Assembly: GCF_040881935.1 (NCBI RefSeq)
Contig: NZ_JBBECH010000026.1
Span: 62,001-126,000 of the forward strand
Reading direction: 5' to 3'
Length of the DNA: 64,000 nt
Origin: Saccharospirillum sp040881935
Lineage (GTDB): Bacteria; Pseudomonadota; Gammaproteobacteria; Pseudomonadales; Natronospirillaceae
The notes beneath the pieces are model-generated. The model did no database searches and had not been told where the DNA came from. It saw only the letters and a list, made by a program, of their open reading frames with translations. How positions within the stretch are numbered: position 1 is the first letter of the stretch; every line of letters starts with the position of its first letter. Shown piece after piece: positions 7,746-16,138 of this stretch. The translations under genes were made by a program, and so were the position numbers.

Positions 7746-9146
7746 ATGCACGCATCAGCTCGCGAAGGGTCCAACCCGAAAATCTACGCTCTTGATACCA
7801 ATGTCCTGATTCACGATCCCAACGCTGTTTTTAACTTTGAAGAACACCAGGTTCTGGTACCAATGGTGGTGCTGGAAGAACTCGACAAACTCAAGGTCGG
7901 CAGTACCGCACTGGCCGCCGATGCTCGCCAGTCAGTGCGCACCATCGATGGCATTCTGGGAGGGGCCACGCCGCAACAAATCATGGAAGGCGTCGGCATC
8001 GACCGACCGCACACCCAGCAAAGCATGGGCAAGCTGAGCATCATGATGCCGAAGGATCCGTCGGTGTCCATCCTTCCTGCACACAGCAACGATAACCGCA
8101 TCATCAACGATCTGCTGGCCTTGCAGACCCAGCATCAGGATGCGGAGGTAGTGCTGGTCACCAAAGACATCAACATGCGCCTTAAGGCCCGGGGCAGCGG
8201 TCTGCAGGCGGAGGATTATCACAACGATCAGCTGATCTCCGATATAGACAGCCTAACCACCGGGTATCACGCCCTGGAAGGCAGTTTCTGGGAACAGGTT
8301 GAAGTCGTTGCGCCACAAAATATTCGTGGTGAGCGCTATCACGTAATTGAAAAATCGGTGCTGGAAGAAGTGCTGGGCGAACCGTTTTACGCCAATCAGT
8401 TCTTTTATGACCAGAAAGAGTTTGTTGGGCGCATTCACCGCGTCGAGGATGCTCATGTGTCCATCGAAATGCTCAATACCGGCGTATTAATGCGCCAGAA
8501 GGCCTGGGGCATGGTGCCACGCGACCTGTTTCAGGCCATGGCGATGTATCTGCTGTTTGACCCGGAGATTGATCTGGTTGCGCTCAATGGTGCTGCTGGC
8601 AGCGGCAAAACCATGTTGGCCCTGGCCTGTGCGCTGGAGCAGACCATGGAAACCAAGCAATACAAGCGAATCATCGCCACGCGCAGCACACGCGGATTGG
8701 ATGAAGACATTGGGTTCCTGCCGGGAACCGAAACCGAGAAAATGCAGCCCTGGCTCGGTGCCTTTACCGACAACCTCGAGGCTCTCCACGCTGAGGATTT
8801 TGACCCGGGCAGCAGCCAGGACTTCGTGGGCGCCAAGGTTCCCATTCAGTTTAAAAGCTTGAATTTCGTGCGTGGTCGAAGCTTTCAACAGAGCTTTATG
8901 ATTGTTGATGAAGCGCAGAACCTTACGCCGCACCAGATCAAGACCATCATTACCCGGGCCGGGCAGGGCACCAAGGTGGTGTGTCTGGGCAACCTGGCGC
9001 AGATCGATACGCCGTACCTCGGCCCCACCAGTTCGGGGCTGACGTATATGAGCGAGCGATTCAAGGGGTTCGAGCACGGTGGCTCGATTACGCTGGAAGG
9101 CGTAGCGCGTAGTCGACTCGCGGCTTATGCGGAATCGCATCTGTAA
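7746..9146 (+). CDS. PhoH2-type protein: PIN domain plus PhoH ATPase
   Basis: It has 466 residues. The N-terminal PIN domain begins KIYALDTNVLIHDP, contains further acidic residues (VVLEELDKLK, LVTKDINMRLKARG) and is likely RNA-directed. From about residue 260 follows a PhoH ATPase with Walker A GAAGSGKTML near 283-292 and Walker B FMIVDEAQN near 384-392. This is the PhoH2/YlaK architecture, studied as a combined RNA helicase and RNase in mycobacteria. A GGAGAGG ribosome site precedes the ATG. A CCGGGC-GTTT-GCCCGG hairpin (9165-9180) follows the stop but has no T-run. It stands alone, between DegV and the gacA-uvrC pair. Confidence 0.88.
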   Translation: MHASAREGSNPKIYALDTNVLIHDPNAVFNFEEHQVLVPMVVLEELDKLKVGSTALAADARQSVRTIDGILGGATPQQIMEGVGIDRPHTQQSMGKLSIMMPKDPSVSILPAHSNDNRIINDLLALQTQHQDAEVVLVTKDINMRLKARGSGLQAEDYHNDQLISDIDSLTTGYHALEGSFWEQVEVVAPQNIRGERYHVIEKSVLEEVLGEPFYANQFFYDQKEFVGRIHRVEDAHVSIEMLNTGVLMRQKAWGMVPRDLFQAMAMYLLFDPEIDLVALNGAAGSGKTMLALACALEQTMETKQYKRIIATRSTRGLDEDIGFLPGTETEKMQPWLGAFTDNLEALHAEDFDPGSSQDFVGAKVPIQFKSLNFVRGRSFQQSFMIVDEAQNLTPHQIKTIITRAGQGTKVVCLGNLAQIDTPYLGPTSSGLTYMSERFKGFEHGGSITLEGVARSRLAAYAESHL

Positions 9147-9405
9147 TGGTGTTAACCGGCAAATCCGGGCGTTTGCCCGGTATGCTGACAAAAAAGTGAC
9201 ATTGTGCTTTTCTCTGATGGGGTTGATCCGTATTATGGGTCATGGTGGTGTATTGGTATTCCAGTGGTCCGGCCCTTACGGATCCGCCACTTAATGCCGC
9301 AGTTCCTCTGCCGTTACTGGATGTCGGGTCCAGGCCGACGGCACTCTATTCCAGGATGGACAAAACTTCAGGATGAGCCTTGCAGTTAACGATCGAGGTG
9401 GGTGC

Positions 9406-10050
9406 GTGATCCAGGTAATCGTGGTTGACGATCATGATCTAGTGCGGATGGGACTGGTCCGGTTGCTGGATGACGCCGATGGCATTGAAGTCATCAAAGA
9501 AGGCGCCAGCGGTGAAGATGCCATTCGTCTTGCCAAAGAGCATGAGCCCGATGTTATCATGATGGACGTACGTATGCCCGGTATTGGTGGCATAGAAGCC
9601 ACTCGCAAGATCCACCGCCAGTTTCCCGATATCAAAATCATTGCCGTCACCGCCTGTGGCGATGATCCGTTCCCCGCACGTCTGTTGCAAGCCGGTGCAG
9701 CCGGCTACCTAACTAAAGGCGCATCTTCCGAAGAGATGGTGCTGGCGGTGCGTACCGTGGTTGCCGGTCAGAAGTATCTGGCGCCTAATGTGGCCCAAAA
9801 ACTGGCGTTACAAAACGTTGGCGCGGGCGGGTCGCCGTTTTCGGAGCTTTCAGATCGGGAAATGCAGATCGCCACGATGATCTGTTCCTGCAAGAAAGTT
9901 CAGGCGATTTCCGACAAGCTGTGTCTGAGCCCGAAAACAGTCAATACCTACCGTTACCGGATTTTTGACAAGCTCAGCATTTCCAGTGACGTTGAGCTGA
10001 CGCATTTGGCCATTCGTCATGGCATCCTGGAACCGAACGAGATGGTATAA
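9406..10050 (+). CDS. gacA: LuxR-type response regulator GacA/UvrY
   Basis: Two-component regulator partnered by GacS/BarA that drives transcription of CsrA-antagonising small RNAs. The chosen GTG at 9406 follows GAGGTG and gives 214 residues beginning MIQVIVVDDHDLVRMG, the canonical length and start; an upstream ATG at 9373 would add 11 non-homologous residues. The receiver phospho-acceptor is Asp54 in IMMDVRMPG, with acidic Asp8-Asp9. The C-terminal LuxR helix-turn-helix includes LSDREMQIA and SPKTVNTYRYRIFDKL. uvrC follows after 8 bases, the conserved uvrY-uvrC pairing. Confidence 0.93.
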   Translation: MIQVIVVDDHDLVRMGLVRLLDDADGIEVIKEGASGEDAIRLAKEHEPDVIMMDVRMPGIGGIEATRKIHRQFPDIKIIAVTACGDDPFPARLLQAGAAGYLTKGASSEEMVLAVRTVVAGQKYLAPNVAQKLALQNVGAGGSPFSELSDREMQIATMICSCKKVQAISDKLCLSPKTVNTYRYRIFDKLSISSDVELTHLAIRHGILEPNEMV

Positions 10051-10058
10051 TCCTGGCT

Positions 10059-11891
10059 ATGCCAGAGACGACGCAACCCTTCGACCATAAAGCCTACCTA
10101 AAACACCTGACGGCCCGCCCTGGCGTCTATCGTATGTACGATGCCGAGGGCCAATTGCTGTATGTGGGCAAAGCCAAGAACCTGAAGAATCGGGTATCGA
10201 GCTATTTCCGCAGCCGGGGGTTAACCAACAAGACCCTGGCGCTGGTGGCGCGTATACAGCGCATTGATACTACGGTCACTCACAGTGAAACCGAAGCGTT
10301 GCTGCTCGAACAGACCCTGATCAAGCAGCACAAACCGCCCTACAATATTCTGTTAATCGACGACAAATCCTATCCCTATATTCGGCTAACCACTGAACAC
10401 GGGTCGCCCGGGCTTTATGTTCACCGCGGGGCTCGCCGGGGTAAGTCGGAGTATTTTGGACCCTTTCCCAATGCCAGTGCGGTGCGTGAATCGCTGGCGA
10501 TTCTGCAAAAAGCCTTCAAAGTGCGCCAGTGCAAAGACAGCGTATTCATGAACCGCCAGCGCCCCTGTTTGCAATACCAGATCAAGCGCTGCAAGGCGCC
10601 GTGTGTGGGTTTTGTCAGTGAGCAGGAATATCAGGCAGATCTGGATAAAACCCGCGCCTTTCTGCAAGGTAAAAACCAGACGCTGATACAGACGCTGGAG
10701 CTGGAAATGGATTCCTCGGCAGCCAGTCTCGACTTTGAAACCGCCGCTGAAGTGCGAGATCAGTTGCTGGTCTTGCGCAAGGTACAGGAGCAGCAGTACG
10801 TCTCAAGCGACCGCGGTGACGTGGATGTGTTCGCACTGGAATCCACGGAACTTGGGCTCTGTGTGCATTACCTGATGATTCGTCAGGGACGTTTGCTTGG
10901 CAGTCAGAGTTACTTTCCAAAGCCGGGGATTGAAGAAGAGCCGGCGACCATCATGCTCAGCTTCCTGGGGCAGTACTATTTCGGGCGCACCCACGACGAT
11001 TGTCCACAAAGCGTGGTGCTGAATGTCCCGGTAACCGACAAAGGCTGGCTCGAAGCCGCACTCAGTGAGCATTTTGGCCGAAAAATCACGCTGAGCAGTT
11101 CGGTGCGCGGGCGCAATGCGCGTTGGCTGGAGCTGGCCCAAACCAACGCCCGGGAGCAGCTGCAACAGCGCATCAGCCATCGTCAGCAAGTGGTCCAGCG
11201 CTTCGAGGCACTGCAGCAGACGCTGGAGCTGGAGGAAATGCCAGAGCGCATTGAGTGTTTTGATATTTCGCACAGCTCCGGCGAGGCAACGACGGCTTCC
11301 TGTGTGGTATTCGATCAGAACGGCCCCAACAAGAGCCTGTACCGCAAGTTCAACATCGAAGGCGTTACCGCCGGGGATGATTACGCCGCCATGTCTCAGG
11401 CAATTGAACGGCGTTACAGCCGATTGCAAAAAGAAGAGGCCAAATTACCGGATCTGCTTATCGTTGATGGTGGCAAGGGCCAGATGAAAATGGCACGTGA
11501 GGTCATGGACGAACTGGGGGTTGCCATCCCCTTGCTGGGTGTCGCCAAGGGGGAAACCCGCAAGCCGGGGTTGGAAACCTTATTTTTTGAGACTCCGGAT
11601 CAGGTCATTCAGTTGCCAAACCATGCGCCGGCCTTACATTTGATTCAGCACATCAGGGATGAGGCGCACCGTTTTGCCATTACCAGTCACCGTGCCCGGC
11701 GTGGTAAGGCCAGGGTCGGCTCGCTGTTGGATGAGATTCCAAACGTTGGCCCCGGCCGCCGCAAAGCCCTGATCCGCCATTTTGGCAGCGCCCAGGGAGT
11801 AAAGGCCGCCAGTCAGGAAGAGATAGCCCGGGTAAAAGGGGTATCCCGGACGTTGGCTGAATCGATCTACGAGTTTTTGCACAGCCGCTGA
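10059..11891 (+). CDS. uvrC: excinuclease ABC subunit C
   Basis: Makes both incisions flanking a DNA lesion in nucleotide excision repair, with UvrB. It has 610 residues, the normal size. The N-terminal GIY-YIG nuclease is seen as RPGVYRMYD...LLYVGKAKNLKNRV (20-46). A UVR motif for UvrB contact (LDFETAAEVRDQLLVL) lies near 222-240. The RNase H-like nuclease has CFDISHSSGEATTAS near 400 and LLIVDGGKGQ near 465. The C-terminal helix-hairpin-helix pair includes IPNVGPGRRKALIRHF. It is co-transcribed with gacA. Confidence 0.96.
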   Translation: MPETTQPFDHKAYLKHLTARPGVYRMYDAEGQLLYVGKAKNLKNRVSSYFRSRGLTNKTLALVARIQRIDTTVTHSETEALLLEQTLIKQHKPPYNILLIDDKSYPYIRLTTEHGSPGLYVHRGARRGKSEYFGPFPNASAVRESLAILQKAFKVRQCKDSVFMNRQRPCLQYQIKRCKAPCVGFVSEQEYQADLDKTRAFLQGKNQTLIQTLELEMDSSAASLDFETAAEVRDQLLVLRKVQEQQYVSSDRGDVDVFALESTELGLCVHYLMIRQGRLLGSQSYFPKPGIEEEPATIMLSFLGQYYFGRTHDDCPQSVVLNVPVTDKGWLEAALSEHFGRKITLSSSVRGRNARWLELAQTNAREQLQQRISHRQQVVQRFEALQQTLELEEMPERIECFDISHSSGEATTASCVVFDQNGPNKSLYRKFNIEGVTAGDDYAAMSQAIERRYSRLQKEEAKLPDLLIVDGGKGQMKMAREVMDELGVAIPLLGVAKGETRKPGLETLFFETPDQVIQLPNHAPALHLIQHIRDEAHRFAITSHRARRGKARVGSLLDEIPNVGPGRRKALIRHFGSAQGVKAASQEEIARVKGVSRTLAESIYEFLHSR

Positions 11892-11900
11892 ACCAGGGTA

Positions 11901-12063
11901 GGAGCCTGTCGGACTCAGGATGAATCGGCTGCGGAAGCGGGACGACGGCCCAAATATCCGCAAATTGCGAGCACATAGGCTCACTATGCACGCGAAATTT
12001 GCGAAAATTTGGACTCGCCGTCCCACTCCCTCGCTTTGATTCCCCTGAGTCCGACAGGCTCCT
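11901..12063. repeat. 163-bp MITE-like palindromic element
   Basis: The outermost 20 bases at 11901-11920 (AGGAGCCTGTCGGACTCAGG) are the exact reverse complement of 12044-12063. Inside, GGGACGACGGCCCAAAT pairs imperfectly with the ATTTGGACTCGCCGTCCC block, and CCGCAAATTGCGAGC...CATAG pairs with CTATGCACGCGAAATTTGCG. Nearly the whole element can fold into one long hairpin. It contains no gene, starts 10 bases after the uvrC stop and separates uvrC from pgsA. Terminal inverted repeats with a palindromic interior and no coding content are typical of non-autonomous mobile elements. No target duplication was recognised and no second copy was seen in the window. Confidence 0.7.
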
Positions 12064-12194
12064 GGTATGAAACAAAAGTGAAAAAAGTACCTGACAGCGT
12101 CCGGCAATGGTTTACAGTGTGGAGCAAAGCTGGAATCCTTCCGTCCGTTGGACGTTGAGCGGACACTGTTAGTCCGTACCATTGAAGGAAGGCT

Positions 12195-12764
12195 ATGAAC
12201 ATACCGAATATGTTAACGCTGTTCAGGATTCTGATGATTCCTGTCGTCGTTGTTGTTTACTACATGCCGCAAAGCTGGTCGTTCCTGCTGGCCGCTATTA
12301 TTTTCACCGCTGCGGCGGTGACAGACTGGGTTGATGGTTACCTGGCCCGGAAGTTGGGCCAGATGACACCTTTTGGCGCCTTCCTGGACCCGGTTGCCGA
12401 CAAACTCATCGTCGCCGCAGCCTTGGTCGTGTTGGTCGAAAGCCACAGCAGTATCTGGATGACAGTACCTGCCGTTGTCATCATTGGACGTGAAATCGTT
12501 ATTTCCGCACTGCGTGAATGGATGGCCGAACTGGGCAAACGCGCCAGTGTGGCGGTCAACATGTTGGGTAAAATCAAAACGACCCTGCAAATGGTCGCCA
12601 TTGTGATTCTACTGACTCAGGATCCAGCCATGCGTACGGCACTCTCTGCCGAATGGCTGGCCAACCTCGGCTTGCTGGCTTTACAGGTCTCAGCCGTACT
12701 GACGCTGTGGTCAATGATTGTATACCTACGCGCGGCATGGCCCGAATTGCGACCCAAGGTATGA
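12195..12764 (+). CDS. pgsA: CDP-diacylglycerol--glycerol-3-phosphate 3-phosphatidyltransferase
   Basis: Inner-membrane enzyme that makes phosphatidylglycerophosphate, the committed step to phosphatidylglycerol and cardiolipin. It has 189 residues with several hydrophobic helices. The CDP-alcohol phosphotransferase motif is complete: Asp47-Gly48, Ala51-Arg52, Gly61, Asp65 and Asp69, within DWVDGYLARKLG and FGAFLDPVADK. The order uvrC-pgsA-tRNA-Gly/Cys/Leu matches E. coli and relatives. A ribosome site GAAGGAAGG precedes the ATG. Confidence 0.95.
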   Translation: MNIPNMLTLFRILMIPVVVVVYYMPQSWSFLLAAIIFTAAAVTDWVDGYLARKLGQMTPFGAFLDPVADKLIVAAALVVLVESHSSIWMTVPAVVIIGREIVISALREWMAELGKRASVAVNMLGKIKTTLQMVAIVILLTQDPAMRTALSAEWLANLGLLALQVSAVLTLWSMIVYLRAAWPELRPKV

Positions 12765-12837
12765 TTGAACGGGCACTTGAGCCGATGCTATACATCACCT
12801 AAAGTCTGCTAAGTGCCTAAATTGTAAAGAAAAATAA

Positions 12838-12866
12838 TTGACGCCCCAGAAACGAATGCTTAGAAT
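12838..12866 (+). promoter_or_regulatory. sigma70 promoter of the tRNA-Gly/Cys/Leu operon
   Basis: TTGACG (12838-12843), a 17-base spacer and TAGAAT (12861-12866) are followed by the GC-rich discriminator GCGCGC, as is usual for stable-RNA promoters under growth-rate and stringent control. Confidence 0.75.
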
Positions 12867-12965
12867 GCGCGCTCGTTGATTGGGGTTGGGGCAGTGTTTC
12901 CAGCCTTGAATAGGCGAAAGCAAAGGCTCAGAAGTACGGCCTTTAGTGTTTGTATGATAAGAAGT

Positions 12966-13040
12966 GCGGGAATAGCTCAGTGGTAGAGCACAACCTTGCC
13001 AAGGTTGGGGTCGCGAGTTCGAATCTCGTTTCCCGCTCCA
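12966..13040 (+). tRNA. tRNA-Gly (anticodon GCC)
   Basis: Cloverleaf GCGGGAA...TTCCCGC with encoded TCCA end. The anticodon stem-loop CAACC-TTGCCAA-GGTTG reads GCC, and the T-loop is TTCGAAT. First of three clustered tRNAs after pgsA, as in E. coli glyW-cysT-leuZ. Confidence 0.97.
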
Positions 13041-13073
13041 AGTAAAAAGCCTTTTAAAGGGCAAGCCTGTAAA

Positions 13074-13147
13074 GGCTGGATGGCAGAGTGGTCATGCAGC
13101 GGACTGCAACTCCGTGTACGCCGGTTCGATTCCGACTCCAGCCTCCA
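13074..13147 (+). tRNA. tRNA-Cys (anticodon GCA)
   Basis: The acceptor stem GGCTGGA pairs with TCCAGCC, CCA is encoded, the anticodon loop CTGCAAC reads GCA, and the T-loop is TTCGATT. It has 74 bases, the short form normal for tRNA-Cys. Confidence 0.97.
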
Positions 13148-13237
13148 CTTCCTCACTCAGAAGTGGTTATACAAACCCACACCAGGGTTCTGCAATATCC
13201 GCGGCCATCGTGACCGCAATGACACAGTCCTCGATTC

Positions 13238-13325
13238 GCCCGGATGGTGAAATTGGTAGACACAAGGGACTTAAAATCCCTCGGCCATTGCGGCCGTGCC
13301 GGTTCAATTCCGGCTCCGGGCACCA
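13238..13325 (+). tRNA. tRNA-Leu (anticodon TAA), integration target
   Basis: Class II tRNA of 88 bases with a long variable arm, acceptor stem GCCCGGA/TCCGGGC and encoded ACCA. The anticodon loop CTTAAAA reads TAA. Its 3' 59 bases (13267-13325) are repeated at 22472-22530, so this is the attachment site of the downstream element. The element restored a complete gene, with one base differing between the copies (A at 13306, G at 22511, in the T-loop); both bases are purines compatible with function. Confidence 0.97.
13267..13325 (+). repeat. attL: left 59-bp direct repeat (tRNA-Leu 3' end)
   Basis: Identical to 22472-22530 except one base (A13306 versus G22511). It runs from the anticodon stem to the encoded CCA, the classic core for integrases that target tRNA genes. 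Confidence 0.95.
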
Positions 13326-13355
13326 CTTCAGCGATAGTACCCACTAACTAAAATC

Positions 13356-13377
13356 AAATATGTAGCAGATATGTAGC
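13356..13377 (+). repeat. left copy of a 22-bp end repeat, likely integrase arm site
   Basis: These 22 bases, which contain ATATGTAGC twice in tandem, recur exactly at 22344-22365 just inside the other end. Paired short repeats inside both att sites are typical of arm-type binding sites for the integrase or its directionality factor. Confidence 0.65.
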
Positions 13378-13589
13378 GCATTAAGTCGGTTTTGGTAGCT
13401 CACTTTTTTTTCAGTATTGCCACCAGCCATCAAAACCAAGCCAATGCCTTTCAGTGGTGGGGGTGCAGTTGCGGTGGTTGACCGTCCAAAGCCACCGGCT
13501 TAGCTCGATGGGTTGCTGCCATCACAAGGCGGTCATGCAATCGCAGTGCACAAGCCATTAAAATCGGAGTTACGGTCGGTCTGGTGGAA

Positions 13590-13868
13590 TCAGCCAGAAA
13601 CATCACGCTGGCAGTGCTTGCACACCTTAGCCTCTTTCTTAATCAGCTCAGCACAGCTCGGGCATTTTTTCATTTTGCTGCTAATTACCGCGCTATCCCA
13701 AACACCGCCAAGTAGTCCACCTGTCTTTGCTTTACCATCCGCTCTTTTTCCTGGTGGTGCGCTAACAATAGCAATTAAGGCTGTGATCAGTGCTGCTCCC
13801 CACAATAACGGGATGACAAACCCCGCTATGGCTAATAATAGTGTCAATACCCAGAATGTGGTTTTCAC
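13590..13868 (-). CDS. small membrane protein with C-terminal zinc ribbon
   Basis: It has 92 residues. Residues 4-37 are strongly hydrophobic (one or two membrane segments), followed by a glycine-rich linker and a C-terminal CPSCAELIKKEAKVCKHC, a CxxC...CxxC zinc ribbon. Such ribbons are common on small membrane proteins, including some superinfection-immunity-like proteins, but no specific function can be assigned. It is the last gene before the tRNA-Leu end of the element, separated from the capsid operon by a terminator, so it is probably a separately expressed accessory gene. The overlapping plus-strand frame is a shadow. Confidence 0.7.
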   Translation of the reverse strand: MKTTFWVLTLLLAIAGFVIPLLWGAALITALIAIVSAPPGKRADGKAKTGGLLGGVWDSAVISSKMKKCPSCAELIKKEAKVCKHCQRDVSG

Positions 13869-13977
13869 GTTGCATCCTCATTATTTTTTACAGTGAACAG
13901 CTATTGTTTAGATCGACAGTTCAAAAAGCATCCGAACAATATAGCGCCTTGCTGAAGGGTACCTTTTTTGTAGGTAT

Positions 13978-14009
13978 AAAAAACCCCAGCGAGTCGCCCC
14001 GCCAGGGTT
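13978..14009 (-). terminator. terminator of the element's capsid operon
   Basis: On the minus strand AACCCTGGCG and CGCTGGGGTT form a GC-rich stem (with G-U pairs), and the second arm runs into TTTTTT. It lies about 90 bases past the stop of the 137-residue structural gene. Confidence 0.7.
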
Positions 14010-14096
14010 AGTACAGCGATTCAGCCCAACGACGCTGCGGCGTTGCGAGTGATTCAAGGAGTTAATGTCACAAAACGCCCCGAACCCGGCCTTTCT

Positions 14097-14510
14097 TTAC
14101 GCTGGTGCCAATACCAGCTTTGAGGTGGCGGGCTGCTCAACCGGCAGAATCGCGCCATTACCCTGAAGGGCAATCACACCATCCACAACCGCGTCGGCAC
14201 CGTCGCGCTCGATCACCGCACGCAAATAACGCTTGATCGGCTGCGAGACCTCCACCATCAGGACACCATCGCTGTCGGTGTCTGCGTATGTCACGCTCGC
14301 TCCAGACAGGTCAGTAAACCCGCTGGCGGATTCGTCGGAGCCCTGAACCTTCAGGGTGCCGCTGCCACCAGCCGTGATTGCCCCCAGCAGGGCCACGAAC
14401 TCAACGGTTTCAAAATCGCGGCTATCCACGGCATCGGACGTTACATCCGTTTGGCCAGCGGCCACAGCATCAGAGACTCGGGCGGTTTTAACATCTTGAG
14501 ATAAAAGCAT
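14097..14510 (-). CDS. small phage structural-like protein (137 aa)
   Basis: Lies 16 bases after the capsid gene, with an AGGA ribosome site and ATG start. The sequence is acidic, rich in Ala, Gly, Ser, Thr and Val, and appears to be all beta (for example GTLKVQGSDESASGFTDLSG, VSQPIKRYLRAVIERDGADA). Small proteins of this character directly after major capsid genes are often head decoration or head-associated proteins in phages. That role is inferred from position and composition only; no family motif is recognised. Confidence 0.6.
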   Translation of the reverse strand: MLLSQDVKTARVSDAVAAGQTDVTSDAVDSRDFETVEFVALLGAITAGGSGTLKVQGSDESASGFTDLSGASVTYADTDSDGVLMVEVSQPIKRYLRAVIERDGADAVVDGVIALQGNGAILPVEQPATSKLVLAPA

Positions 14511-14526
14511 TGTTCATCCTCCAGGA

Positions 14527-15939
14527 TTAAGCGGTAACGCCGCGCAACACGGTCAGCCAGTCGGGGCGCATCATGACCGCATCAAAGCGGACACGGGCAC
14601 GCAGGAACCGGACGAATTGGCTTGCAGCGTTGATGGTATTTTCGCCATCGCTGATACTGCCGGAATCGACCACATCGAATACCACGCCGCCTGTACGCAT
14701 GCCCACCAGCACTTGGCTGAAGTCGCCGATTATCATGTTCGTCTCGCCGCCAACCGGTTCGAGGCTGGTAGTCGGCAGCCGATTCAGCGCACCAGCCCAA
14801 GGAGACGGGCGCAACGGTTGATTATCGCCAGCCACAAGCCGGTCATAGGTTCCGCCATCACGCGGGTTCATGATCCAGGAAAGGCCTTCAGGGTCGTTAG
14901 TATAGTTCGCACCCATGATGGAGCCCACGGCTTGCGATACGTCGCCCCAGCCGATCGGAGTACCCACGCCAGTCTGCTCGTTGGTGCCTTCGGCGTTGGT
15001 GATGCCCAAGACCTCAGCACCGCCAGCACCAGCCAGAATTGCCTGGTCAAGTGCCAGCCCCAGCGCGGAGCGCATAACCGATTCAATGATGCTTGGCGCG
15101 TTGGCTGCGTCCTCCAGTTGCTCGATGGTTATAGGCACGATGGCGCTGTACATCTTTGATTGCAGAGTGAACTGGCCGAAAGTCGGCTTCGAGGCATTCA
15201 CGGCTTGAAGCTCACGCCGGGCGGTTACGGTCGGATCGCTCAGGACACGGAGCAAGGTCATCTCGCTGGTGTTCATCGGCACCGTCTGCGCTCCGGCTCG
15301 CATTGCCACTGACGCAGAGCGGGCCAGGTCAATTACGCGACCAGACTGCTCGGGGGCCAGCATGTAGGCACCACCACCATCGCCGCTACCACTGACAGCA
15401 GCCCGAAGGCTCGGGGACATTCCGTTGAAATCGCCACGAGCGATAGCGCAACCAATCTGGCCAATCGTGAATTCACCACCATCATCGGCGGCCATTGGCT
15501 CACCATGCCCATAGACTGGGAGTGCTTTGCCGGACTCGGGGCTGATCAGTTGCATGTTGGACTTGCGGCTGGGTTGGCTTGCGAAGTCCCGGACGCCAGC
15601 GGCGCTGTTCGTGTATTCGCGGCCGTGGAGGGCCGGATTACGGGGACCTTTGTCGCCTGCCTCCACCCGCTTGTCCATTTCGCGGTTCAGGTTATGGGCC
15701 AGTCCGCTGAAATACTCGAAAGCCGTAGCTTCGTTTTCATTCAAGTCGCGGCTTTCAGCGTCAGCGGCATCTAGAATGGCCGTTGCATTGTGATGACAGG
15801 TCTTCTTTTGGGCGTGCAGTTCGCTCCACTCTTCGCGGGTGGGTACGCCTTGCGCTGACACAAATTCCAGGCTATTAGCCTCGCAATACCGACGCGCGGC
15901 AATGCTTTGCTCTGGGGTAAGTTCTTTCATTTTGCTCAT
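14527..15939 (-). CDS. HK97-family phage major capsid protein
   Basis: The ATG at 15939 follows AGAGGA and gives 470 residues beginning MSKMKELTPEQ; the frame is open further upstream. Residues 1-110 are charged and helical, resembling the delta/scaffold segment normally removed by a prohead protease. The remainder looks like an HK97 fold: an N-arm region rich in Ala and Gly, SGRVIDLARSASVAMRAGAQ, ITIEQLEDAANAPSIIESVM, LALDQAILAGAGG, and a C-terminal RARVRFDAVMMRPDWLTVL (P-domain and closing strand). No protease, portal or TerL gene is nearby, so a helper phage would have to supply them. The 199 bases upstream (15940-16138) hold no recognised gene. Confidence 0.87.
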   Translation of the reverse strand: MSKMKELTPEQSIAARRYCEANSLEFVSAQGVPTREEWSELHAQKKTCHHNATAILDAADAESRDLNENEATAFEYFSGLAHNLNREMDKRVEAGDKGPRNPALHGREYTNSAAGVRDFASQPSRKSNMQLISPESGKALPVYGHGEPMAADDGGEFTIGQIGCAIARGDFNGMSPSLRAAVSGSGDGGGAYMLAPEQSGRVIDLARSASVAMRAGAQTVPMNTSEMTLLRVLSDPTVTARRELQAVNASKPTFGQFTLQSKMYSAIVPITIEQLEDAANAPSIIESVMRSALGLALDQAILAGAGGAEVLGITNAEGTNEQTGVGTPIGWGDVSQAVGSIMGANYTNDPEGLSWIMNPRDGGTYDRLVAGDNQPLRPSPWAGALNRLPTTSLEPVGGETNMIIGDFSQVLVGMRTGGVVFDVVDSGSISDGENTINAASQFVRFLRARVRFDAVMMRPDWLTVLRGVTA

Positions 15940-16138
15940 GTTTCGATCCTCTGGAGCGGCCCCTGGACACAAAAAAAGCGCGTCCGTACGGGTCACCGCT
16001 CCCTAAATTAATGGGTTCGGTTCATTCGTACGATTCGCGCTTTGCCCTCGGCTTGCCGGATCGCTCGACAGCTTCCCCTCGGGTTGCTGCCTGATATAAC
16101 CCAATGATATATAAAGCATCATGTCTATGTCAATCACC

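Noticed and set aside
9165..9180. Terminator after the PhoH2 gene
   Set aside because: CCGGGC-GTTT-GCCCGG is a perfect stem but lacks any T-run on either strand, so it is mentioned only in the gene entry.
8487..9191. 234-codon open frame antisense to the PhoH2 gene
   Set aside because: Covers the conserved ATPase motifs on the other strand; a codon-bias shadow.
9204..9389. 61-codon open frame before gacA
   Set aside because: No ribosome site or family; likely gacA leader.
13513..13896. 127-codon plus-strand frame at the left end of the element
   Set aside because: Antisense to the zinc-ribbon membrane protein, which has clear CxxC pairs and a membrane segment.
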